From assembly GCA_029834535.1 (NCBI GenBank), contig JAQMWT010000203.1, positions 1 to 64,000 on the forward strand: a DNA stretch of 64,000 nucleotides, in the 5' to 3' direction. The position numbers and the translations under genes are program-made. Below are positions 9,721 through 20,660 of this stretch, one piece after another. The stretch comes from Chrysophaeum taylorii. Its lineage: Eukaryota > Sar > Pelagophyceae > Pelagomonadales > Pelagomonadaceae. Under the pieces are notes generated by a model. It was not told the origin of the DNA. It did not search any database and worked only from the letters and a program-made list of their open reading frames with translations. Within the stretch, counting starts at the first letter, position 1. The number at the start of each line of letters is the position of its first letter.

Positions 9721-11450
9721 AATAGAATTCCTAGAGCTCGCGCTATTAAAATCAGAGCCCCTGCAAGTGCATTCGACCATAAATCATCTACTTTCATTGT
9801 TTGCGCAAAAAAAAAAATCATCGTCGTCCGGACCCCCACACGCGTCGCCCGGCCACACCCGCCGAAACGTCCCCTCGCGCAGTCCGTGAAGGTAAAAGTG
9901 GTCGACCCGGCAGTGCGACGCGAGCCCTCTTTTAGGCTCAAAACATATCGCCCGCGGTACGGACAAAATGGCCCGAGATATATATTACCCCCGGACTTGG
10001 ACTCAGAAGCGTGCGGGGTATCATGTCCAGCGGTCTACTATTCGGTAATAGAGCGCTATTGTTGGCGCGATGCAAACTTCAGACTGGAGCGATAGTTTCC
10101 GGCAGTCCCGTTTCTGGATTTCGATCGCGAGAATAAATCTCGTCTTTGCCGAGTACCGCGCGAGACCTACGGTTCGTTCCTCAAAAAGTGCCTCGTCTTT
10201 CAATGGGCGCGCTGCACGCACCTCGGTGGCACGCTTTGAGTCGATGACCTCATCCTCGCACTCGGCAGAGGTCGGCCCGGCGAGCTTTCTCGGACGGCGC
10301 GCCCTTGGGCTTCTTCAGCGGGCGACGACGCGACTACGGCGGGCGTCTCGTCCGTCGCAGGTTTGCGCTTTTACGGCTCGGGCTCCCGCCGAACGTCGTC
10401 CCTCGCTGCAGTTGCCTCCTCTGATGTGTCGTAGAGCGTCGAGCTCCGAACTAACTATCCCCAACCATCCTCTCGTACTTGGCAATGATGACGAAGAACT
10501 TGCGCGCGTGGCCCGAGCGTTGATTATCTCTGTACCCCGATCCCTCGGCGCCCCGTCACACTCCGGGTGCCTCGTACAAAGCGTGCAGGAGCGTGCGCGT
10601 GAAAATGTATTCTCCTCCCCATGCCATCACAGCGTGCAAGAGCGACGCAAGTATCGCGATCAGCTTGAGAGCGGGCAGCGACGCGCGGCCTCGAGAGCAG
10701 AGTTTTCCCACCGCTTGGCGTACTTAAGCTGCTGGGCCCATTTATTCTCGTAGCTTCCATCGTTCGTAGAAGCCACCCAAAACGCGACTCACCACCGGTG
10801 CTGTTGCCGTGGTCGTACGTCATTCTTCAGCAGCAACAACCGGACATGGGCGGACACCAGACTTATGACATGGTCTGCGTGAGACGGACGGATCACCCCA
10901 TTCTGCATCCCAAAATCTTCTCTCCGAGAGGGAGCGCGTCTTTGATAATAATCGACTCGGGGTCGAGTTAAAACGCGAAACTCGACGACGACGACCTCGA
11001 GAAGAAACTGCGAGAGGCAACGCTCCTCCTGGAGGGAGGGAGCACCCAAAGATTGATTGTAGTCCCACACTTGCGCGGGACCGTACAGGACCACGTTCGG
11101 GAGTTCCTCACCGTTGCGTACCTGATCCGGAGTTCAATAGCTGTCCAGCTTGGACATGGGAAAACGGCAATGCGAACACGTGCCGTTGCGCCTGCATAAA
11201 CAACTCGCACGACCGAACACCTCCTTATCCTCCTCCTCCTCCTCCTCCTCGAGCATCTCGACAACCCCTCCCCGCCGCAAGATCTCCCCGGGAGCTGCTG
11301 CTGCTGGTGCACCGTCGAGCACTGTGTGTACGAGAAAGTCGGCAAATACAAGCTGCGGCACGAAGGGATGTCAAGACGTCGACAGCCTCGCTCCTGGAAG
11401 ATTGCTGACGCCACCCCCCCTGTAATTCTAACCCAGTCATCAGCAGTACG
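9721..11450. other. Long stretch without a confident gene
   Basis: Only broken, composition-driven frames are seen. A minus-strand segment at about 11360-11150 reads like protein with a Cys cluster (SCLCRRNGTCSHCRFPMSKL), and the following minus segment (about 11090-10970) reads PNVVLYGPAQVWDYNQSL in another frame; they may be a decayed element. A (CCT)n tract at about 11229-11250 creates the apparent poly-Glu/Ser frames. Confidence 0.3.
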
Positions 11451-11454
11451 AGTC

Positions 11455-12650
11455 TCAAATATGACAAGTTTGATGCTATTGATCGAAATTTGATCACACT
11501 CCAAATTGAATTTGGTTTTTTTGATCACAAAAAGATAAAAGTTTTGTTTTGATTACTGGGATTCAAGTTTGATCACAAGGTCGTCGCAAGTTTGATCACA
11601 AAGTTTTTTGATCAACCATATTACAAGTTTGGTCACAAAGCCTCCAAGTTTGACCATGCACACGCATCAACACGCGAACACTCGCAGAACAACAACATCC
11701 ACAAACAAGGCCTGCGCGAGACAGCGCGGATACCGCGTTGTTTTCGTCGTCGCCCAAGATTTTTTTTCGGATGCGCCTTATTAGTTCGATGTTTATGACA
11801 GACTACAGCGAAAAATCCCGCGGTTCGTCATCTCGTGCCTTTGGCGGATGACAATGTTGCAGATGTCTATCAAACGCATATGCCGAGAAGAGCCGCCTGA
11901 CTTGCCCTCCATAAAGCCCTTGATGAGGACCGACACGGCCTCGCGCGGAAGTGCTTCGCACGATAGCTGGATCTTTATCGGCACAAAGGTTCCGAGAGCA
12001 GGCGTGCCTTTCAGCATACGTTACAATATTGTCTACTTGCACATCACAACGAACAGCACGCACAGAGAAAAGCTGCAGCCTGGTATTTTGCAATTGAACG
12101 ACAACTCTGACGCGCTGTTGTTAACCATGTTGTTCTACGTGCCGTCTAAAAACTTGCAGCCCGTGTCGAACATCAGATGCTGCTGCAAGTCGGGCTGCGA
12201 ACACACACGCTGAACTTGGCATTGTTCGGCTAGAGTAAAGTGGACTACCCTCATATTTTTTGCGCGCTCCGAGCTGCGACAGCGTACGCGGCGATCTCTC
12301 CTAATCGTTTATCTTCGTCAGGACACGCGACTTCTTGTTTTCTTTATCGGCGTCGTGGTCAACCGACGTCGGCGTGTCACCACCACCACGCGACCCGAGC
12401 GACGACGAAACCCGCATCGATACCGTCCTCATCATCGTTCGTTTCGAAGTCGAAGGACGTTCCGGAGTCACCACAGCGCGACGACATGAACAGAGCCGCT
12501 GAAAGCTTGATCACGGCGGGCCTTGTTTTGTCACGACGAACCGTATGTTTGCTCTCTAAGAGTACAAGTTTAGTCAACCAAGATACGGATTGACCAAACT
12601 AAAGTGACCAAACTTGTTGAGGGTTTACGGTGACCAAACTTTATGTAGTG
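11455..12650. mobile_element. DNA-transposon-like element with iterated subterminal inverted motifs
   Basis: The left end (11455-11660) carries the motif AAGTTTGATCACAA, or AAGTTTGGTCAC, at least five times on the plus strand. The right end (about 12565-12640) carries the same motif inverted (GTGACCAAACTT, GGTGACCAAACTTT, TTGACCAAACT). The interior holds a minus-strand coding-like stretch at about 12017-11793 (TFVPIKIQLSCEALPREAVS). Iterated subterminal motifs in inverted orientation are typical of cut-and-paste transposons; the transposase family cannot be assigned. Confidence 0.45.
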
Positions 12651-13139
12651 GTTAGAAACTTGACTTTTCCCTTTTTTTTTCAACCACCAAAGGCGAGCTG
12701 GTAATTTTGCGGCTTCCTTCGAAGATTATACGGCACTTGGCGCGCTCTCATCTGGACCATGATAAAGACTCGGTCGGGGGTGCCCGATCGGCGCCCTTAG
12801 CAACAGCAGCTATGACGATTTTCACGTCGAACCCAGATTTCATGATATGGTGACAGCAGCTAGAAATCGCAAAATTAAGGCGCTCCCCCCGGGTTGCTTG
12901 AGGCACCGATCGACGCCTCGTTCGACCCTCTCACAGGCTGGGTGGGGGGCCGCGGGCAGGGGGGCGGTCAACTTTCGGGTGACCATCGTGGGGTTATTCT
13001 CGAATACACTTGTATAGGTAATTTCTCTTTCTAGCAATTTAGAAGAAAATGCGGAAGATTTTCTTCTTCTTCTTCTGGCAAGTAAAAAGAAAATACGGAA
13101 GAACACCGTTACCGAGGCACGTGACAGACGCAGGGGACA
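12651..13139. other. No gene seen
   Basis: AT-richer sequence with TTCTTC tracts around 13060. Nothing is recognised. Confidence 0.3.
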
Positions 13140-13195
13140 GTCATGCTCCACACACACACACCCCTCTTAGGAGTCGACCTCTAAAGGCAGACTGA
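13140..13195 (+). mobile_element. LINE family 1 3'-tail remnant
   Basis: CATGCTCCACACACACACA followed by CTCTTAGGAGTCGACCTC repeats the 3' terminus seen at 32225-32275 (CATGCTCCCCACACACAC, then CTCTTAGCAGTCGACATT). Only the last about 55 bases remain. Confidence 0.5.
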
Positions 13196-13245
13196 CACAG
13201 GGGACGCACATTGAACTTCCCGTTTTTGCGATCTGTTCAGTATGC
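13193..13245. repeat. Dispersed repeat shared with 40632-40682
   Basis: GGGGACGCACATTGAACTTC and the following CCGTTTTTGCGATC plus AGTAT are nearly identical at both places. Function unknown. Confidence 0.6.
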
Positions 13246-13689
13246 AGTATACTGAGGATTTAAACCGGGTTGTGCATAAATTTTTGACTCAAAACTTTGA
13301 GTAAAGTAAGAGCATTATTACCATACACACATTTTGAGTACACAGTAATTCGTAAAGTAAAGATTGGGCAATACCCCGCCGGGTAAAGTAATGGGCTGCT
13401 CGGGCAGAAAATTTAGTTTTGCCGCATCACTTCTATTCCAGTGGTGCCAACCTCGTGCATTACACAACGATTTGATGAGCGAACGGGACTAGTTTTGATG
13501 GTTAATCGTCGTCTTCTTTGTTTTCATCGAGGGGAATGATTTCGGACTTGAACTTCTTGAGGATCCTTGTGACCGTACTTGTTTCGAGCAGCCCACTCAA
13601 TGAATTATTCCTTAGGGTCACCAGCATGTCCAGCTCCTCGTCGCTCGCTCGCTCGCTCAGGAGGGTGTTACCTTCGGTCATGACGATGT

Positions 13690-14090
13690 TGGCAGCCTAA
13701 GATGATGCGCTCGCAGAAGCTCTCAGCAGGCAGCGTTCCGATACTGACCTTCGAACCTCGTGCCATGATGTCTGGAAGGTAGCCGCACTCTGCTGGTTGC
13801 CTTCGATTCGCGTGTAGAGCTTGCCGACGTTGAACATCATCAGAGCTTGGTGATCCAGGAAGTTTTGGAGAAATTTCTCCAAGAGGTCGTCAGGAAATAA
13901 ATTCCTTGAGCCAATCGATGCTGCGAGCGTGCTGGAAGACGCGTTCGAACTCCACATTGAAGTCTGGCCCTCCGATTCCACAGCTTGCAGCAGCTGCTGT
14001 TTTATTCCTCGTCGGGCTGAGGAATGGCTTCAGCCCAGCAGTCGGGCTCGACGTCGTCGTCATCATCATCATCATCATCTGATTCGGACG
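13690..14090 (-). pseudogene. hAT-like transposase C-terminal fragment, third paralogue
   Basis: Minus-strand frames read GPDFNVEFERVFQHARSIDW (about 13985-13930) and MMFNVGKLYTRIEGNQQSAA (about 13842-13783), the counterparts of MPDFDVEFEQAFTRW and VLDVGKLYRPLTKELYGF in the hAT-like copies at 16797-18380 and 21750-24240. The spacing is similar, but the frame changes several times. An Asp-rich stretch precedes it. Confidence 0.4.
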
Positions 14091-16400
14091 CCGGTGCCGT
14101 CGCAGATGCAGCAGCCCGTTACTCCGGCGCCTCCAATGATGATGCCGCCACCGTCGCTGCCGCGGCTGCAGAGTCAGCTACGTTGGCTTCCTTTGCCCGG
14201 TGACACCAAAATGCGGTCGAAACATACATATTCCACGTACATCTTCTTCTTGAGGTTGGAATTGGCCTCGTCCGACTCGTCTTGATTGTTGAAAGCTTTT
14301 TACAACAAACCAGCCGCAGGTTCAAGAGCATGGCGCCAGGCGCTTAATCTTCTTGTCCGCGATGGTACCGCCATCATGAAAAAAGGCCCTGGCGGCCGAA
14401 CTGGTTGCCGTGGACCTTGTCAAAGCAGACGTTGATGACGTGAGTCAGGAGCTCGACAAAGTTTCGTGAACTCGCCCCGAGCGTAGTAGGTGAGTGCCCT
14501 GCCGCGCGCCAAGTACTTCTCGCACTCGGCGCGCCCCCCACCAGCCAGCATTGTAGTACCCGACAAGGATGTCCCGGAAGAACTCGTTTGACTTCGAAAC
14601 GTGGCATTTGCCGTAGATGTAGAAGTGTGCCGTCTTAGGAGCGCGAGCGCCAACGGCATCATGTCGTTGTTCCCTTTCAGCACACACGAGTCGAGCGTCC
14701 CCGGGCGGCGTAGTCCCGCCGCGATCGCTCTGCTAGCCGCGCTCGCGTCACCGGCCGCGACGTACGTTGAGCGCCTCCTGGATCCCCGTCTGCCTCTCAT
14801 GGACCTGCTTGCACTTTTTCCAGCCGATGTTCGACCGCGGGTGCTTCCTGGCTCGAAGTGTTCGTCATAAACTCTCGGTCGTGTTCCAGCCCCTCTTCTT
14901 TATGTCGTACTGCAGCCTATGCAATGTGTAGCACATGCCGGTGTCATCGTCCTGGTTCAAGCACACGCGCGTCTTCTTGGACATGTTGGCGTGCGGCTTC
15001 AGGAGGCACTCGGGGTGGTCGCCCCGCCCGCCCTCGAGGCAGGCGCTTGATTGAGACCACGCCACGGACGCCGCTCTTCTGGCCCTGCCGCTTAACGTTG
15101 CCCTCCTTTCTTGGCGTGTTTGTTGTACTGGTCCCTGGGCACCAGAAAGGCGTTGCCGTCCTCCTCCTCACCGTCGTCATCACCACCACCATCCTCGCTC
15201 TCGTCCTTCACGTCGTGGCGCGCCACCACCGGAGCCGATTGTTCCGCGTCGGGACTCGGCCTGGTCGTCGCGTGCGCGGTCCGTAACGCAAACACTGTCT
15301 GCAGGCTTGGCCCAGCCATCGATTGGTGTCGACTTGGGTGTCGTACGGGACGGATTTCGTAACGTAAAAATACGATCGCTTTAAAGCAATATAGTGAAGT
15401 AAAAAAATCGGGGTAGAGTAAAGAAATTTGGTGATTTTTTTTACTACAACACGATTGAGTAGAAAGTTCGAAGTAAATACACAACCCATGGAATTTGAAG
15501 TGCAGGCTTGTTGGTATGACAGTCTCAGCATTATGTAGCGAAAATTGTATAGCCAGTCAGGCAGATCCGAAGAAGCCACCCATCTTCTACAACACTGTAT
15601 AGTTAACCGAACTCACTCGACCAACGAGCTATGTGATTCGCTCGGGCGTACTCCCGACGACTCCTTTCGGACCTGGGGCACGCCATAGCCCAGTTGTTTG
15701 ACCGTGATCGTGGTGTGGTGTGGGGTAATGTCAAGCAGTACCCGACACTCAAAACTACCAGGCATTTGGAAGGAGCTCACTAGGGTCTCGAAATAGGCAT
15801 GAGCACCCGGAGTGTCGGCGGGGTCCCTGCTTTGGGGCGTGTCTGAGGTAGCTGGTTGGTTCGTGGGTGGGGTCACCGACGGAAGCGACGACCATGACCG
15901 ATCTCGAATTCGGCATTGCTGTCCTCCTCATCTTCAGCATCATCCGGCACGGCAAATGCAAAATCCGATATGGCGCCGTGCCGCGGCCTTGAGCTCGGCG
16001 CGAAGTCCGTGGACGTATGCCTTTGAAGTGCTCCTCGACCATTTCGTCGCAGTTCGGCACGCTTCGCCTCGAATTTTTTGCTTGATTTTCGTGCTGTCTG
16101 CGAGCTGCGGGCGAAGAAATCTACGAAGAGTTGGCTTTATTGAACGGGACATTCCTTCTTGCGGCCGCATCGCTGGTTCTGAAGTAAAAAAAATATGGTG
16201 CACTTTGAATCCAATCTCTGAAGTAAAAAAAAATATGGTGCCCGTTGAATCCAATCTCTTTGTAGCTTGGCGCGGGCCTTGCTGCTCTCAACGATCCACT
16301 TCATGAGCCCCTGCTCCTCCTCGGGCGTGAGCAACGTCCGGTCCGAGTTGGAGTGTGCGTCGCGGCTGTTTCATCAAACGAAACACGCCCCTTCCGTCGA
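14091..16400 (-). pseudogene. Decayed transposase-like coding region(s), minus strand
   Basis: Several minus-strand stretches look coding in alternating frames: LTPEEEQGLMKWIVESSKAR at about 16330-16270, which resembles a Tc5/CENP-B type helix-turn-helix domain; NQDDDTGMCYTLHRLQYDIK (about 14970-14910); FYIYGKCHVSKSNEFFRDIL (about 14625-14565) followed by VGYYNAGWWG; and THVINVCFDKVHGNQFGRQG (about 14440-14380). This could be the 5' part of the same decayed element as the hAT fragment downstream, or a separate element. AT-rich stretches at 15360-15480 and a 40-bp tandem duplication at 16181-16256 interrupt it. Confidence 0.35.
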
Positions 16401-16609
16401 TCGTCGAGCTGTCGGGTGATGAGCTCAATCCACTCTGGGTGGTCAGTCGTGCACTCCTTGGCCCCTACTCCTTCCTTCTCGTAATACGCTAAGGCCTCCC
16501 TCCGCGAAGAAAAACTTTCTGCTGCTGCTGGCGTCTCTTTTCCAAGTCCAAAGCAGCCCTTTTCTCGTTGAAAACTCGCTTCTAAGGAGCCCTTTTTTCT
16601 CGCTCCCGC

Positions 16610-16650
<41 letters not shown>
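16610..16650. repeat. (GTCT)n microsatellite
   Basis: About ten GTCT units. Confidence 0.95.
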
Positions 16651-16656
<6 letters not shown>

Positions 16657-16796
16657 CTGTCTGTCATAGGGGGCTTCTTCCATGCCTTAGCCACCTTCGG
16701 CTTGGCTCTGGTGGCCTTCCTTGCTGCGCGAGCTGAGTTTCGAACGGGCGGGTAATGCCATAACCTGGACTTAGTTAGTGCAGGGTTTCAGGAGGG

Positions 16797-18380
16797 TCAG
16801 GGCCCCGTCGGTTCCGTGCCCCCCGCGCGCTATTATTGCCTCCTAGGTCTGGTGCTCTTAGACTCATTCGCTCGCGTTTTGGGGCGCGAAGGAGGAGTTA
16901 CTGTGGATGGGGTTCAGTGTTTCTTACTTTAGGCGATGTCAACGAACGAACGACCTCGGTATCTTCGTCTGGTTCTTCCTCATCAACCTCCATCTCCAAA
17001 GAGCCTTCGCGGATGGTGATCTCGGCGTCGGTCTCGCGTCACACGAGGTCCCTGTACTTAACCAGTGCCGCCGCAATGAAGAAATTCTTGTTCATCATGC
17101 GCAGCATGCTGGCAACAACTTTGCCCGTCTCGTCCGCGCCGAGCAGCAACGTGTTTCTTTCCCTCGGTCAGGAGACAAGATTTCTAATGCTCGGGCAGCG
17201 CTCACAGTAGTAGCTCTGCTGCGCGCCGCCATGTGTACTACCAATTGAAAAAATCCCTTAGAGGAGGCTCTCGCCATATGTCTGGAAGGAAGGAACCCGT
17301 ACTGCTCTTTGGTGAGCGGTCGATACAGCTTTCCAACGTCGAGCACAGCAGCCAGGTCTGTTGTGAAACCGACTTCATCTTTCTCCTCAAGTTCAGGATA
17401 ATGCTCTTTCCAGTTGAGCGATCTCGACAGCCTGATGATCCATCGAGTGAAGGCCTGTTCAAACTCCTACACATTGAAAAAATCGGGCATCTGGTTCTCA
17501 GGCATAGCAAAAGGCTCATCGTGGTGCATCGAGTGCCGCCAAGAGACTGCGGGCAGGCGCAGGCTCGGAGGAAGTCTTCGCCTTTTCGTGGTGGAATGCA
17601 GTCCGTGCGTAAATCACATATTCTTCCTCGAGCAAGCAAGCAACTTCCTGGCCCGAGCTCTCTGATTGGACGACAGGTCCCAGCAATTGATAGTCCGAAA
17701 GTCAAGAAGGAAGGCAATGATCAGCTCGCGATCGTTGAATTCGTAGTCGAAGTGACGCACGTAGTTGTTTTCATTATTCCCGCAAAACCGAAGCGCTCAC
17801 ATTCGAGTATATTTAGCCCGCTCAAGACAGATTTTGCCGGTCTCGCTGATGTCGTCAACATCGACAGTCTTGGATTTCGCAGTTATATGTATGTTTGGGA
17901 GATCAATGACTCTTCTAACTTCCCAGCTCAATCGCAGAGACTCGATCGTGTTGTGCTTGATCAATGCGGCGCACGCCCCCAGGTATAGGTGTTCATGTTG
18001 CACGAAAAGAACGGCCGCATCCGTCATAGCAAAAATCGCCTCGAATTCGAAGCCAACGCCAGGCATTGCTCATTACTGATTGTCCAAGGGAGTCCAATAT
18101 ATTACGTGGGTAGCCGCCTACAGTTTTTGAGCACATGGTGGGTGCATACGCAGCAGCAATGAACGAATAAGTTGGTAGCGCGCCCGGAAGCTCGTCTTGC
18201 TGTTGAGGTGGTCGAGCTAGAGCTTCGGCGATTTATATCCCCGGCTGCTGTAATGGCAACAGCGCATGCAGATCCTTCTTCAAACGTGTGCGTGCCGTAA
18301 GAAGAAAAGTACTTGGCTCCATCGTAGTGGCCACCACTGCTCAGCAGCTCCTGGCCAGCTGGGAATGGATTGATCACCTC
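16797..18380 (-). pseudogene. hAT-like transposase, 3' part, left inverted copy
   Basis: Nearly a mirror image of 22645-24240. The order along the minus strand is: INPFPAGQELLSSGGHYDGA (about 18375-18316), a degraded block, a good segment FVQHEHLYLGACAALIKHNT (about 18010-17950) followed by SLRLSWEVRRVIDLPNIHIT, then the FDxEFExAF region, then VGKLYRPLTKEQYGFLPSRH (about 17335-17275). This block order is what I recall of hAT-like transposases with BED fingers abundant in marine algal genomes. Frameshifts separate the blocks, and the N-terminal third is absent because the copy stops at about 18380, next to the fucosyltransferase-like gene. Confidence 0.55.
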
Positions 18381-18455
18381 TCTACTGCGTCTTCGAAAAA
18401 AAAAATATTCCGAGACAAGCAGGTCCGAAAAAAAAATTCCCAGTTATATATCAAA

Positions 18456-19478
18456 TCAGAGCCCTGCGCCCCCTTGGAGCAGGAGACGGTCGACGTCGGA
18501 GAGGCAATTGCCGCGGGTTGGGTGCGTGACGTAGCGGACGGTGGCATTGGCCATAACTTTCGCCACGGCGGCCGCCGTCCGGGAAAAACCAGACTTCGAA
18601 GCCACGAGAACCTCGCACCGAGAGAGCGCGAACCATTCGGCGAAGGTTCTTTTTAGCGAATTCGCGTCGAAGGGACGACGCGGGAGCGAGGTGCCGCCTT
18701 TGGAGGGATTTGTTTGGTACGTTGCGAAGGGCGAGGGGTCCCACGGCGGTTTTCTATCGCCAAAATCCGAATCTCTCAAAGATTTTGAATCCGTGGACAG
18801 AAACACGGGTCCCCCGAGCGATTTGGCGCAGCGTTCAAAGGCCGAGACGTCGGAAATCCCGATGTGCCGGGACCGGCCGTGCATCTCGTCGTCGGGACGG
18901 CACCTTTCGCATCTCAGCATCAATCCAGTTCGCGCGTGGACGCACGTCGCGCCAGAAACGGAAGTTAAAAGCGGTTTTATTAAGTCGTAAGCTTCGCGCG
19001 TCGGCGTCGCGAACCGCGCGATCACGCATCCTGCGTCTACGAGCGTTTTCCCGAGCCACGAAGATACCCCTCGATTTCCCGTCACGCGGATATCTCGCGG
19101 CGGCAAATTTTTCAAAATATTTCGGAATTCTAGATGCGTTCTTTTGAAATACGTAAAATTCTGAGCACTAACTCCTCGCACCTCAAAGCCTTTAAAATCC
19201 ACAGTTCCTCTGCTCTCGGGCCAATCGATTTCGAACCGTCGCCCGTTCAACGAAGCTGTCCAGAAACCGGTGGTCAACGCGCTCCAAATGTCTCCCAAAC
19301 CCGTCGGGGGTCGTTCGTACGTCACGCGGCGCACTCCTTTCTCGGGGTTTACGTACGCCGGCGGACACCGCCGCCGCAGCGTCTCGCGGTCGCGTCGAAG
19401 GAATTCATCGTAATCATCATCATCATCATCATCAAAGGCCGTCACCACCATCATCATCATAATAAGGGTTAGCATCAT
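18456..19478 (-). CDS. Fucosyltransferase-like (GT, type II membrane) protein
   Basis: Taking the ATG at 19478 gives 340 residues. The N-terminus MMLTLIMMMMVVTAF is a hydrophobic signal anchor followed by an Asp run, a type II Golgi topology. PPTGLGDIWSALTTGFWTAS (58-77) and GRRFEIDWPESR match the nucleotide-sugar-binding entry block of xyloglucan/alpha-1,2-fucosyltransferase-like and NodZ-like families (GLGDR-type loop). CVHARTG, VFLSTDSKSL and a C-terminal SRCEVLVASKSGFSRTAAAV complete the usual order. The expected second Arg of the GLGDR-type loop is replaced (GLGDIW), which could reflect divergence. The frame stays open further upstream (to 19592), but that part is LINE 3' sequence, so I start at 19478. 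Donor and acceptor are unknown; surface glycan decoration is the likely role. Confidence 0.65.
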   Translation of the reverse strand: MMLTLIMMMMVVTAFDDDDDDDYDEFLRRDRETLRRRCPPAYVNPEKGVRRVTYERPPTGLGDIWSALTTGFWTASLNGRRFEIDWPESRGTVDFKGFEVRGVSAQNFTYFKRTHLEFRNILKNLPPRDIRVTGNRGVSSWLGKTLVDAGCVIARFATPTREAYDLIKPLLTSVSGATCVHARTGLMLRCERCRPDDEMHGRSRHIGISDVSAFERCAKSLGGPVFLSTDSKSLRDSDFGDRKPPWDPSPFATYQTNPSKGGTSLPRRPFDANSLKRTFAEWFALSRCEVLVASKSGFSRTAAAVAKVMANATVRYVTHPTRGNCLSDVDRLLLQGGAGL

Positions 19479-19499
19479 CTTGTTGGAAAACTTAACGGA

Positions 19500-20660
19500 C
19501 AACAAAAGGTGACGACGTCGAGGCGTGACCAAAAAAAAGGCCCCCGCCGGCGGCCGTAGGTCGTACGCATGCTGCCGCCGAGGCCCAAACAAGCAGGAGG
19601 AGAGAGAGAGAAGCGCGCCCGAGGCATTGGTGGGCTAGCAGTGCTGCGCGAGGTAGTCCATGCGCGGGGCGATCGTAGTAGCGACCCAAAGAAGGAGAAA
19701 ACGCAGTGGAGAGAGACGTTCTGGAGCTCGGTGCGGTCATGGAGCTAGTAGCCCGATCGTTCGTCAACCTCGGCGCGTCGGTGCAAGGGAGCGTCGACAT
19801 AGGTATCTCCGGCGTGCGTGTCCGGGGGAGCCAGCCGATGGGCACACCGTAGCGTAGCGAGGCCCCGTTGTCGACGACAACGGGGATTATTTTATTTATT
19901 ACCGCCAAGAGTACTCGTCCGGCGCAAGTTGGACGCGGTGTTGGACACGACCGAGGAGAAAGATGCGTCGGACAGAACGCCACGCACTTGTCGAGGCGGA
20001 GCTTCTCGCCGCTAGCTTGGATGTCGCGTCGACGATCTCAAGTCGTCGTCGTCGTCGTCGTATATGCCAAATCGCGCGTAGCCTTCACGCGAGCGTAAGC
20101 GGGCCGTCAAGGGCCTGTGCGGCGTCATGCGTTGCCATGGTGGGTAGGTAGGGTCGCCTTGCTGACCGCCTTCTTGAGAGTCGAAGGGGGCGCGAGCGAG
20201 GCCGGCGGGGCCACGAAGCCTGCCACCCAGGATGCCGGCCGTAATTGCTCGGAACACGAAGTGGCAAAAAGGCGCGCAGCTTGGCGTTGGCGTGGTGTGC
20301 CAGTTTGTCCACGCTGCGGTCCGGCGCTTGAGCTCGTTGAAGGCGTTGCGTTTGTCCAGCTTGATGATGACCTACGTGGTTCGGGGTACTGCTCCGCGCG
20401 GGCGCGGACGCCAAAGACGAGGCGCGACGGGCCGCCCTCGACCCCGACGGCAACGTTGATATTGTGGGAGTGTTGCCTTTTTGCCCAGAGAGACTCAACG
20501 TGTTTGCCTTTTAAGCAGCGCAGCGCTGCTGTCCAGAAAGTTCGCAAATCTTCTTGGGTTTGCTCATACAATAGCGGTGGTGACGAGAGCTCCAGAACAG
20601 AAATCATTGCCCCCACGACTACCCCCGTAGAATGTTCTCGTTGGGATCGACGCTTTGACG
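19500..20660 (-). mobile_element. LINE family 1 fragment with reverse transcriptase motifs
   Basis: Minus-strand reading about 20370-20330 gives IIKLDKRNAFNELKRRTAAW, RT motif A (the D of the catalytic triad in the LD-x-NAF form). About 20190-20150 gives SQEGGQQGDPTY, motif B (the usual form is SxGxxQGDP). Further downstream a block MAFCPTHLSPRSCPTPRPTC follows, and the 3' end contains GGCAGCATGCGTACGACCTA, the family 1 terminal block. Motif C (xADD) is not visible, and frames change repeatedly, so the copy is dead. Confidence 0.6.

Noticed and set aside
19479-19592. N-terminal extension of the fucosyltransferase-like ORF
   Set aside because: It is LINE family 1 3' sequence in the same frame; the hydrophobic anchor begins at 19478.
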